This document shows, in pieces, positions 1 through 6,255 of a stretch of DNA of 7,995 bases. The notes under the pieces were generated by a model that was not told the origin of the DNA, ran no database searches, and saw only the letters and a program-made list of their open reading frames with translations. The stretch's first letter is position 1, and each line of letters opens with the position of its first letter. Origin of the DNA: JANNXQ01 sp031425095 (GTDB taxonomy: Bacteria > Verrucomicrobiota > Verrucomicrobiia > Chthoniobacterales > Chthoniobacteraceae); contig JANPIS010000437.1 of assembly GCA_031425095.1 (NCBI GenBank), positions 1-7,995 on the forward strand. Reading direction: 5' to 3'. Made by a program: the position numbers and the translations under genes.

Positions 1-459
1 GCCGCCGGCATCACCGCTGATAAGCAGACGCTCCTCACCATTTCGGTAACTGAGGACGAAGTGCTCGGAATTGGCGGTGAAAACCTCGCCGGCTTCTACT
101 CTGCGATGAAATACTTCCAGAGCCTTCAGAATCCGAACAACGAAGCGTTTGTGAAGGCCTTCAAAGCCAAGTATGGCGAGAAGAGTGTGATCGGCGACGT
201 CACCCAGGCAGCCTACCTCGGGCCGTGGCTGTGGAAAATGGCCGTCGAAAAAGCGAATAGCTTCGACGTGGATAAAGTCGCCGCGGCTTCGCCCGGTATC
301 GAGTTCAAGGAAGCGCCCGAAGGCTATGTGAAGCTTCACCCGAATCACCATCTCTGGAGCAAGCTGAGGATCGGACTATGGCAGACCGACGGACAGGCCA
401 AGGTACTTTACGAGTCCGAGCTCATCGAGCCCGATCCGTTCCCGAAGGGTTACCAATAA
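1..459 (+). CDS. urtA: Urea/short-chain amide ABC transporter substrate-binding protein UrtA, C-terminal part
   Basis: The reading frame is open from the first base, so the gene starts upstream; 152 C-terminal residues are visible of a protein that is usually about 400-430 residues. It would be a periplasmic type I solute-binding protein delivering urea or short amides to the UrtBC permease. Visible family features are the stretch VTQAAYLGPWLWKMAVEKA and the C-terminal end with NHHLW, the IG..Q.DGQ strand and the closing PDPFPKGYQ, typical of UrtA/FmdD-type binding proteins. The identity is strongly backed by the urtBCDE genes that follow. The GTG at 61 is not a real start, because homologous sequence continues upstream of it. 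Signal peptide and most ligand-contacting residues lie outside the window, so urea and amide specificity cannot be separated here. Confidence 0.93.
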   Translation, partial: AAGITADKQTLLTISVTEDEVLGIGGENLAGFYSAMKYFQSLQNPNNEAFVKAFKAKYGEKSVIGDVTQAAYLGPWLWKMAVEKANSFDVDKVAAASPGIEFKEAPEGYVKLHPNHHLWSKLRIGLWQTDGQAKVLYESELIEPDPFPKGYQ

Positions 460-478
460 CCAACCGAGAAACCGCTGA

Positions 479-509
479 GGCGCCGAACGGGTCCGATCCC
501 CGTCGCGCT
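479..509 (+). promoter_or_regulatory. GC-rich hairpin between urtA and urtB
   Basis: In the 93-base gap after urtA, ACGGG (487-491) pairs with CCCGT (499-503) around a 7-base loop. GCGC (480-483) pairs with GCGC (505-508) below it, with G479-T509 as a possible wobble closing pair and a small internal loop between the stems. No T-run follows, so it is not a classical intrinsic terminator. Binding-protein genes are often followed by stem-loops that stabilise the upstream mRNA or reduce read-through, giving more binding protein than permease; that role is inferred from position only. Confidence 0.4.
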
Positions 510-552
510 CCCTGGTGAACCGATTCTCCAACCAACCATTCTCGCAACACTC

Positions 553-1497
553 ATGTCATTCCCACCGATCTCGCTGGCCGCCTACACGACGGAGGAGATG
601 CAATCGATCTTCATCATGCAGGGCTTCGCTGGGCTTAGTCTCTTCAGTGTTTTGCTCCTCATGGCGCTCGGCCTCGCCATCATCTTTGGTCAGATGGGCG
701 TGGTGAACCTTGCCCACGGCGAGTTCATGGCCCTCGGCGCCTACATTGTCTATCTCTGCTCCGAGATTACCACCAACCGCTTCCCTGCTTTTGCGCCATA
801 CTACTTCATCATCGCCATTGTCATCGCGTTCATCGCTGCAGCCTTGGCCGGGACTTTAGTGGAATGGGGCATCATTCGTTTCCTTTACAAGAGACCTCTC
901 GATACCCTGCTCGCCACCTGGGGCCTGAGTCTCATCATGCAGCAGGCCTTCCGCTCGATCTTCGGTGCGCGCGAGGTCACGCCCACCCTCCCGGAATGGT
1001 TGATGGGATCATTCAAGCCCACCGATACGATCGACATTCCGATTAACGGCGTGTTCGTCATGGGATTGGCGCTCGTCCTCACGATCGGAGTCTGGGTCTT
1101 CATGTTTCGCTCCCGCACCGGCCTGCACATGCGAGCCACGGTCCAAAACCGCGCGATGAGCGGCGCAGTCGGCATCAATACGGGGTTGGTGGACCGATTC
1201 ACCTTCGCCCTCGGTTGCGGCATCGCCGGTGTGGCTGGGGCAGCCTTTACGACGATCGGTTCAACGGGACCGGACAGCGGTTCGCGATACATCGTTGATA
1301 CCTTCCTCGTCGTCGTGTTCGGCGGTGCGGCCAGCCTCTTCGGCACGATCGTCTCAGCCTTTGGCATCGCGCAAGCCCAGTCCGTCTCCGAGTTCTTTCT
1401 CGAGGGCACGATGGGCAAGGTCATGACCCTCCTGACCATCGTCATCATTCTAATGCTTCGGCCTCAAGGTCTCTTCCCGAGCAAAGTCCGCAGTTAG
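553..1497 (+). CDS. urtB: Urea/amide ABC transporter permease UrtB
   Basis: A 314-residue inner-membrane permease of the branched-chain amino acid (LivH-like) family; it forms the translocation channel with UrtC. The sequence is a chain of hydrophobic segments (about 26-46, 54-70, 83-105, 166-185, 217-236, 248-275, 288-303). Family signatures are VNLAHGEFMALGAY (51-64), the cytoplasmic coupling loop around RATVQNRAMSGAVGINT (194-210) and the closing RPQGLFP (303-309). The start at ATG 553 is chosen because the frame upstream has no ATG or GTG. There is no Shine-Dalgarno before it, and the leader is C/A rich. An internal ATG at 598 is a possible alternative. The protein is at the short end for the family: many UrtB proteins have a long N-terminal extracytoplasmic extension, which is absent here. 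Confident as to family; the urea versus amide label rests on the gene neighbourhood. Confidence 0.95.
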   Translation: MSFPPISLAAYTTEEMQSIFIMQGFAGLSLFSVLLLMALGLAIIFGQMGVVNLAHGEFMALGAYIVYLCSEITTNRFPAFAPYYFIIAIVIAFIAAALAGTLVEWGIIRFLYKRPLDTLLATWGLSLIMQQAFRSIFGAREVTPTLPEWLMGSFKPTDTIDIPINGVFVMGLALVLTIGVWVFMFRSRTGLHMRATVQNRAMSGAVGINTGLVDRFTFALGCGIAGVAGAAFTTIGSTGPDSGSRYIVDTFLVVVFGGAASLFGTIVSAFGIAQAQSVSEFFLEGTMGKVMTLLTIVIILMLRPQGLFPSKVRS

Positions 1498-1518
1498 CGA
1501 TCACCTGAACAATCACGC

Positions 1519-2676
1519 ATGAACAAGTTCTACCGTAACGTTGTGGGAGGCACACAGGGCGCGATCGGCATCGCCATCCTGGCGGCGCTGATCTTCCTCG
1601 TCCTGCCGATGACACTGGACATCTTTCGACTCAATCTGGTCGGGAAGTATCTCACTTATGGCTTCGTTGCCGTGGGGTTGGTGATGCTCTGGGGAAATGC
1701 CGGCGTCCTCAGCCTGGGTCAGGGTATCTTCTTCGGATTGGGAGGGTATTGCATGGCGATGTTCTTAAAGCTGGAGGCGTCGAGTCCCGAAGCCACCGCC
1801 ATTCAGAGCACTCCGGGCATTCCGGATTTCATGGATTGGAATCAGCTCACGCAACTTCCGTCTTTGTGGGTCCCCTTCAAGAGCCTGCCATTCACGCTGC
1901 TCGCGGTAGTCCTCGTTCCATCAATCATCGCCTTCATTGTCGGAGCGGCGATGTTTAAGCGGCGCGTCGGTGGCGTCTATTTCGCGGTCATCACCCAGGC
2001 ACTCGCGCTGATCCTCTCACTCGGAATCGACGGCAATCAGGGTCTTACCGGTGGCCGTAACGGGATCACAGACCTGCGCACCCTGTGGGGCTGGGACATC
2101 CGCACCCAGTCGGCTCAATACATCCTCTATTTTGTCTGTGGCGCACTTCTGATTGGTTGTATCCTTGTGTCGCGCTTTGTCCTTTCGTCCCGCATGGGGC
2201 GCGTGCTTCTCGCGACGCGCGACCGTGAGGATCGCGTTCGATTCTCTGGATACGACGTGGCTAGTTTCAAGACGTTTGCCTTCTGCATGGCGGCTGCGAT
2301 GAGTGGCATCGGCGGAGCGATGTTCGTTCTTCAGGTGGGCTTCATTTCACCTTCGCTGGTTGGAATCGTGCCTTCGATTGAGATGGTGATTTTCGCCGCC
2401 GTGGGTGGGAAAATGTCCCTCCTCGGCGCTGTCTATGGAACGCTCGTGGTCAATACCGGCAAGAGCCTGTTTTCGGAGAATTTTCCGCAACTCTGGTTGT
2501 TCGCGATGGGGGGACTCTTCATCGCGGTCGTCATGCTTTTTCCGAATGGTCTCGCGGGCATCTGGGAGTCACTAAGGAACCGGATGCCTGGAGCCGGTGC
2601 ACGTTTTGCCAAGTCGCGAGGGAGCATTGCATCCGTGGTGCCGGTGCAGCTCGCCAAGACGGGAGGTAAATCATGA
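1519..2676 (+). CDS. urtC: Urea/amide ABC transporter permease UrtC
   Basis: A 385-residue LivM-like inner-membrane permease, partner of UrtB. Hydrophobic segments run through most of the protein (about 14-32, 46-58, 66-83, 124-145, 152-170, 200-217, 252-271, 285-297, 325-341). A hydrophilic insertion at about 85-122 is typical of UrtC. Family motifs are VLSLGQGIFFGLGGY (63-77), GLTGGRNGI (175-183) and the coupling loop RVLLATRDREDRVRFSGY (228-245). The start ATG follows urtB by 21 bases with no recognisable Shine-Dalgarno. The 3' end overlaps urtD in an ATGA junction, so translation of the two is probably coupled. The C-terminal tail after residue 350 is basic and polar, presumably cytoplasmic. 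Confidence 0.95.
   Translation: MNKFYRNVVGGTQGAIGIAILAALIFLVLPMTLDIFRLNLVGKYLTYGFVAVGLVMLWGNAGVLSLGQGIFFGLGGYCMAMFLKLEASSPEATAIQSTPGIPDFMDWNQLTQLPSLWVPFKSLPFTLLAVVLVPSIIAFIVGAAMFKRRVGGVYFAVITQALALILSLGIDGNQGLTGGRNGITDLRTLWGWDIRTQSAQYILYFVCGALLIGCILVSRFVLSSRMGRVLLATRDREDRVRFSGYDVASFKTFAFCMAAAMSGIGGAMFVLQVGFISPSLVGIVPSIEMVIFAAVGGKMSLLGAVYGTLVVNTGKSLFSENFPQLWLFAMGGLFIAVVMLFPNGLAGIWESLRNRMPGAGARFAKSRGSIASVVPVQLAKTGGKS
2662..2667 (+). promoter_or_regulatory. Strong Shine-Dalgarno of urtD, inside the end of urtC
   Basis: GGAGGT lies 5 bases before the ATG at 2673 and matches the core anti-Shine-Dalgarno sequence of 16S rRNA fully. It fixes the urtD start and sits within the last codons of urtC. 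It stands out because urtB, urtC, urtE and fmdA lack such a site. Confidence 0.8.
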
Positions 2677-3419
2677 GCAACGAAACCGACTTCCTCCTCG
2701 CTATTGAGGATCTCACTGTGTCCTTCGATGGCTTCAAAGCCGTCGATGGTCTGAACCTCTACATCGATCGCAAGGAACTGCGCGTGATCATCGGTCCGAA
2801 TGGTGCCGGAAAAACCACCGTTTTGGATCTGATCTGCGGCCGCACTCGGGCGACCGACGGCAGCATTAAGTTTAAACAAAAGGAAATCCGCGGCATGGCT
2901 GAGCACAAAATCGTGCATGCCGGGATCGGCCGGAAGTTCCAGACGCCTTCGATCTACGAGAATCTGACGGTTTTCGAGAATCTGGAGATCTCCTATCCGA
3001 CCGGCCACAGCGTCTTTGGGTGCCTCGCGTTCAAGCGGTCTCCAGAGGTCATCGGGCGGATTCAGAAAATCGCGGAGACGGTGTTCCTTCAGGACTACCT
3101 GGAAGTGGAGGGGGCATTCTTAAGCCATGGCCAGAAGCAATGGTTGGAGATCGGGATGCTTCTGATGCAGGATCCCGAACTACTGATGCTCGATGAGCCG
3201 GTCGCGGGGATGAGTCCGGCAGAGCGTGAGCAGACGGCGGAGCTCCTCCGACGCATCTGCGAGAACCGGTCGATCCTGATCATTGAGCACGACATGGAGT
3301 TCGTACAGCGGATCGCGGACAAGGTTACTGTACTTCACCTTGGAAAAATCCTCGCGGAAGGGCGCATGGCGGAAATTCAAAAGAACCAGCAAGTGCAGGA
3401 TGTGTACCTCGGCCACTGA
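2673..3419 (+). CDS. urtD: Urea/amide ABC transporter ATP-binding protein UrtD
   Basis: A 248-residue cytoplasmic ATPase of the LivG/UrtD type that powers the UrtBC channel together with UrtE. All ABC motifs are intact: Walker A GPNGAGKT (41-48), Q-loop glutamine 90 (GRKFQTPSIYENLTVFENL region), signature LSHGQKQ (150-156), Walker B ELLMLDEP (169-176, catalytic Glu175) and switch histidine 206 in IIEHDMEF. The signature LSHGQKQWLEIGMLL and VAGMSPAE are characteristic of UrtD rather than of general ABC ATPases. The start overlaps the urtC stop by four bases (ATGA) and is preceded by a full Shine-Dalgarno. Length is normal. Confidence 0.96.
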   Translation: MSNETDFLLAIEDLTVSFDGFKAVDGLNLYIDRKELRVIIGPNGAGKTTVLDLICGRTRATDGSIKFKQKEIRGMAEHKIVHAGIGRKFQTPSIYENLTVFENLEISYPTGHSVFGCLAFKRSPEVIGRIQKIAETVFLQDYLEVEGAFLSHGQKQWLEIGMLLMQDPELLMLDEPVAGMSPAEREQTAELLRRICENRSILIIEHDMEFVQRIADKVTVLHLGKILAEGRMAEIQKNQQVQDVYLGH

Positions 3420-3431
3420 GCCACCAAGCCT

Positions 3432-4121
3432 ATGTTAGAAGTTAAAGATCTCGCCGTTGGTTACGGACAAAGTCAGGTCATTCACTCGGCCACATTTGGT
3501 GCAGCCAAGGGTGAAGTGCTTGCGATCATGGGCCGCAATGGAATGGGCAAGAGCACACTGCTCAAGGGATTGATCGGGCTCCTGCAGTCTTCGTCCGGTT
3601 CCGTGAAGGTGAATGGGACGGAAGTGTCGGGAATGCCCTCCCACCGCCGTGTCCGCAGCGGTCTTGCTTATGTGCCGCAGGGGCGCATGATTTTCAGTAG
3701 CCTGACGGTCATGGAGAATCTGCAATCCGGCGCAAAAGGTGCAGTGGAGAAAAGCGCACTCGACGAAATCTACGCCCTATTCCCGGTGCTTTTTGAAATG
3801 AGAAAACGGAAAGGAGGAAACCTTTCCGGCGGCCAACAGCAGCAACTCGCAATCGGTCGCGCGTTGCTTACCGATCCGAAAGTGCTCGTCCTCGATGAAC
3901 CGACCGAAGGCATTCAACCCTCGATTATCAAAGACCTCGCCCGGACGCTGCGGGAGATCCGGCGCATTCGTGATCTGACCATTGTCGTCACCGAGCAGGT
4001 TGTCAGTTTCATGATGGACGTCTGCGACCGGGTGCTGGTCATGGATCGCGGACGATTCGTCCACGAAGGCAACCGAGCGGATATCGATGCCAGCAAGGTC
4101 AAGGCAATGCTCGCCGTTTGA
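3432..4121 (+). CDS. urtE: Urea/amide ABC transporter ATP-binding protein UrtE
   Basis: A 229-residue LivF-type ATPase, second nucleotide-binding subunit of the transporter. Motifs are Walker A GRNGMGKS (34-41), Q-loop Gln83 in YVPQGRMIFSSLTVMENL (80-97), signature LSGGQQQQLAIGRAL (131-145) and Walker B VLVLDEPTEGIQPSII (151-166). The switch position reads TEQ (Gln189) instead of His. This is usual in the LivF/UrtE branch, where VEQ is common, and is not a defect. The gene follows urtD after 12 bases with no clear Shine-Dalgarno. GRNGMGK and DEPTEGIQPSI point to UrtE within the LivF group. Complete, normal length. Confidence 0.96.
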   Translation: MLEVKDLAVGYGQSQVIHSATFGAAKGEVLAIMGRNGMGKSTLLKGLIGLLQSSSGSVKVNGTEVSGMPSHRRVRSGLAYVPQGRMIFSSLTVMENLQSGAKGAVEKSALDEIYALFPVLFEMRKRKGGNLSGGQQQQLAIGRALLTDPKVLVLDEPTEGIQPSIIKDLARTLREIRRIRDLTIVVTEQVVSFMMDVCDRVLVMDRGRFVHEGNRADIDASKVKAMLAV

Positions 4122-4160
4122 TTCACCACCACCAACCCAACCACCACAACCCATACCCGC
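4122..4160 (+). promoter_or_regulatory. C/A-rich, purine-poor leader before fmdA
   Basis: The 39-base gap between urtE and fmdA is nearly all C and A, with repeated ACC/CCA/CAACCC units, few G or T, and no Shine-Dalgarno. It should be unstructured as RNA. Translation initiation here may rely on an unfolded leader and ribosomal protein S1; that is inference. No terminator is visible, so fmdA is probably co-transcribed with urtABCDE. Confidence 0.45.
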
Positions 4161-5384
4161 ATGTCCAAACCACTGATCAAGATCGACCTGAACGCCACGC
4201 CTGAAAGTCAGGACGTGATTCACAATCGCTGGCATCCCGATATTCCCATGGTCGCATGGGTCAAGCCTGGCGATGAGTTCCGCGTCGAGTGCATCGACTG
4301 GACTGGCGGTCAGATCAAAAACGACGATTCCGCGACGGATGTCCGCGACGTGAATCTGACTAAGGTGCACTACCTCAGCGGCCCAATTGGCGTGCATGGG
4401 GCTGAGCCTGGAGATCTCCTTGTCGTCGACCTGCTCGACATCGGCGCTCTGCCAGATTCCGAGTGGGGCTTTACCGGCATCTTTGCCCGCGAGAACGGCG
4501 GCGGTTTCCTTGTCGATCACTACCCGGAAGCGCGCAAAGCGTGCTGGGATTTCCACGGCATCTACACCTCGTCGCGGCACATCCCGAATGTGGAGTTTGC
4601 CGGTATCCTGCATCCCGGCCTGATCGGCTGTCTGCCGTCGAAAGCGTTGCTCGATACCTGGAACACGCGTGAGACGGAACTCTTCAACACCGCGCCGGAG
4701 CGCGTTCCACCGCTTTGTGCGCTGCCTTTCGCGGAGACGGCCCACATGGGGCGAATGAGTGGTTCGGCGGCCGCGGATGCCGCGAAAGAAGCGGCGCGCA
4801 CGGTGCCGCCGCGGGAGCACGGTGGTAACTGTGACATCAAGAACCTGACCCGCGGCTCGAAGGTTTATTTCCCGGTTTATGTGTCGGGTGGCGGTCTCTC
4901 CATGGGTGATATCCACTTTTCTCAGGGCGACGGTGAAATCACCTTCTGCGGCGCGATCGAGATGGCCGGTTTCATTGATCTCCGCGTGAGTATCATCAAG
5001 GGCGGCGTGGCGAAGTACGGTATCGTGAATCCCATCTTCCAGCCGAGCCCGCTTGAGCCGACTTACAAGCAGCACCTCATCTTCGAAGGCATCTCCGTGG
5101 ATGAGGCTGGCAAGCAGTATTACCTCGACCCGCACGTCTCGTATCGTCGCGCGTGTCTAAATGCGATCGAGTATATGAAAAAGTTCGGGTTCACCGGGGA
5201 ACAGGCCTACGCGATTCTCGGCACGGCGCCAGTGGAGGGCCGGATCAGCGGCATCGTGGACATTCCGAATGCCTGCGCGACGCTTTGGCTGCCGACGGAG
5301 ATCTTCAACTTCGACATCAAGCCGAACGCGAACGGTCCGACGTTGGCCGTGAAGCCGGGTGTCGATCTTGCGAAAGTCACGTAG
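4161..5384 (+). CDS. fmdA: Formamidase / acetamidase (FmdA/AmdA family)
   Basis: A 407-residue cytoplasmic amidohydrolase expected to convert formamide to formate and ammonia, or acetamide to acetate and ammonia. The length equals that usual for bacterial FmdA/AmdA proteins. Conserved family blocks are visible: GPIGVHGAEPGD (74-85), the HPGLIGCLPS segment (151-160), PPREHGGNCDIKNLTRGSKV (216-235), GGGLSMGDIHFSQGDGEI (243-260) and FCGAIEMAG (262-270). The acidic, histidine-rich centre of those blocks (His220, Asp225, Asp250, His252, Asp257, Glu259) probably forms the active site. It has no signal peptide. It lies 39 bases after urtE and 19 bases before fmdB, which matches the known association of fmdA and fmdB with amide transport genes in Methylophilus. 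This family is unrelated to the nitrilase-type formamidases. Formamide versus acetamide preference cannot be read from the sequence. Confidence 0.93.
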   Translation: MSKPLIKIDLNATPESQDVIHNRWHPDIPMVAWVKPGDEFRVECIDWTGGQIKNDDSATDVRDVNLTKVHYLSGPIGVHGAEPGDLLVVDLLDIGALPDSEWGFTGIFARENGGGFLVDHYPEARKACWDFHGIYTSSRHIPNVEFAGILHPGLIGCLPSKALLDTWNTRETELFNTAPERVPPLCALPFAETAHMGRMSGSAAADAAKEAARTVPPREHGGNCDIKNLTRGSKVYFPVYVSGGGLSMGDIHFSQGDGEITFCGAIEMAGFIDLRVSIIKGGVAKYGIVNPIFQPSPLEPTYKQHLIFEGISVDEAGKQYYLDPHVSYRRACLNAIEYMKKFGFTGEQAYAILGTAPVEGRISGIVDIPNACATLWLPTEIFNFDIKPNANGPTLAVKPGVDLAKVT

Positions 5385-5393
5385 TCGCGAACC

Positions 5394-5398
5394 GGAGA
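5394..5398 (+). promoter_or_regulatory. Shine-Dalgarno of fmdB
   Basis: GGAGA, 5 bases before the ATG at 5404, decides this start over the in-frame GTG at 5359. That GTG would lie inside the fmdA coding region and add 15 residues unlike the zinc-ribbon family. Confidence 0.7.
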
Positions 5399-5403
5399 AC
5401 CTC

Positions 5404-5745
5404 ATGCCCGTCTACGAATTTGAATGTGAAACCTGCGGCGTCTTCTCAGACTTCCGCAGCATCGACGAACGCGACGTTCCCGCTCCGTGCGCCCTCTGCG
5501 ACCAGCCTGCGCCGCGCATCATCTCCGCGCCCAATCTCGCGGTGATGAACCCGCTGCAGCGGATGGCCGCGGTGCGGAATGAGCGCAGTCGACACGAGCC
5601 ACGGGTGGGCTTGAAAGCTTCGTGCTGCGCCGGCCGCACCTGTGTGCATCGGGGCGGCCAAAAAGCGAAGCTGGGCAATCCTGAGAAGCCGGCGCTGCGC
5701 GCTTCGACCAAACGCAATCGCCGTCCCTGGATGCTCGGACACTGA
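5404..5745 (+). CDS. fmdB: FmdB-family zinc-ribbon protein, putative regulator of amide use
   Basis: A 113-residue small protein. The N-terminal MPVYEFECETCG opening and the two CxxC knuckles (Cys8/Cys11 and Cys29/Cys32) define the FmdB/CxxC_CxxC_SSSS-type zinc ribbon. The first knuckle is followed by the usual F...R.I.E sequence, and RIISAPNLAVMN follows the second. The rest is basic (Arg/Lys rich), with a second cysteine cluster, CCAGRTCVH (74-82), and a WMLGH end. In Methylophilus the fmdB gene next to fmdA was proposed to regulate amidase and transporter expression; direct mechanism is poorly known for the family. The gene starts 19 bases after fmdA behind a good Shine-Dalgarno, so it closes the same operon. 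Function as a regulator is inferred from neighbours and family name. Confidence 0.88.
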   Translation: MPVYEFECETCGVFSDFRSIDERDVPAPCALCDQPAPRIISAPNLAVMNPLQRMAAVRNERSRHEPRVGLKASCCAGRTCVHRGGQKAKLGNPEKPALRASTKRNRRPWMLGH

Positions 5746-5754
5746 AGCCAAACT

Positions 5755-5818
5755 GGCCCGCCGCGCTGGTGGACTCGGTGAGCTTCGCTTCACTGGGCTA
5801 AGCTGAGCATGGCGGGCC
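5755..5818 (+). terminator. Nested inverted repeat downstream of fmdB, possible terminator
   Basis: GGCCCGCC (5755-5762) and GGCGGGCC (5811-5818) are perfect reverse complements. The stem may extend inward by a G-T wobble (5763/5810) and, past one mismatch, GCT with AGC (5765-5767 and 5806-5808). Inside lies a second hairpin: 5774-5782 pairs with 5789-5797, including GTGA/TCAC and several G-T wobbles, over a CTTCGC loop. No T-tract follows, so intrinsic termination is uncertain. The position, 10 bases after the fmdB stop and before a functionally different operon, makes a terminator or a structured mRNA 3' end the simplest reading. The remainder of the 162-base gap (5819-5907) shows no convincing promoter to my eye. 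Confidence 0.42.
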
Positions 5819-5907
5819 GGTCTGGGCCGCGGTCTTGGGGGCGTCCCGCAGTGGCCGTGTGCGCAAATTCGCTTCCGCGGGTGCAGGGGCGCTGCTACGG
5901 CTCTGGG

Positions 5908-6255
5908 ATGCAAGTGCGCGAGCTCATCCAGGACGGTCTCCACATTGTGCAGATCGCCGGGGAGGTGGACATGGCGGCGTCTCCGGAATTGCGCGAGGTG
6001 CTCGGCGCTCATGCCGACGCGAAGCGCGACGCACTGCTCATCGATTTCACCGAAGTGAAGTATGTCGATTCATCAGGCCTCGCGACGCTCGTGGAGTATG
6101 TGCAGAAGTCGGCAAGATACGGCGGGCGCTTTGCAGTGGGCGGGCTGAGCGAGAATGTGCAGACAATTTTTGAAATGGTTCGGCTGCACGAAGTGTTTCC
6201 GGTTCACGCTTCCGTGTCCGACGCGCGGTCGGCGTTGGTTGCGTCTGGCGTGTGA
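5908..6255 (+). CDS. STAS-domain protein, MlaB-like or anti-sigma factor antagonist
   Basis: A 115-residue single STAS domain, cytoplasmic. It begins with two strands (MQVRELIQDGLHIVQIAGEV), continues with the helix MAASPELREVL, the strand ALLIDFTEVKYV, and the signature DSSGL (54-58), where Ser55 or Ser56 corresponds to the phosphorylated serine of SpoIIAA-type proteins. The sequence FAVGGLSENVQTIFEMVRLHEVF (75-97) is the standard C-terminal half. ATG 5908 is chosen because the STAS fold begins there. The in-frame ATG at 5809 would add 33 arginine- and glycine-rich residues with no family match and begins next to the hairpin stem. The stop overlaps the mlaE start (GTGA), which argues for an MlaB-like subunit regulating the MlaF ATPase. 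The canonical DSSG motif leaves an anti-anti-sigma role open, and no anti-sigma kinase gene is visible in the window. Confidence 0.88.
   Translation: MQVRELIQDGLHIVQIAGEVDMAASPELREVLGAHADAKRDALLIDFTEVKYVDSSGLATLVEYVQKSARYGGRFAVGGLSENVQTIFEMVRLHEVFPVHASVSDARSALVASGV

Noticed and set aside
2433..3008. A 191-codon minus-strand frame across the urtC/urtD junction
   Set aside because: Antisense to conserved urtC and urtD motifs, no plausible ribosome site or domain; a shadow frame.
4005..4010. Gln189 in place of the switch histidine of UrtE, as a possible ATPase defect
   Set aside because: Glutamine at this position is common in the LivF/UrtE branch, and all other catalytic motifs are intact.
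3777..5135. A 452-codon open frame on the minus strand across the end of urtE and most of fmdA
   Set aside because: It lies opposite two genes with intact family motifs throughout. Its product is rich in Arg/His/Asp with no recognisable domain or membrane pattern, as expected for an antisense shadow in GC-rich coding DNA.
5359..5403. An upstream GTG start for fmdB inside fmdA
   Set aside because: The GGAGA ribosome site fits ATG 5404, and the family opening MPVYEFxC begins exactly there.
5809..5907. A 33-residue N-terminal extension of the STAS protein from ATG 5809
   Set aside because: The extra residues are Arg/Gly rich with no STAS features, and this ATG adjoins the 3' arm of the inverted repeat. 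The STAS fold begins at ATG 5908.
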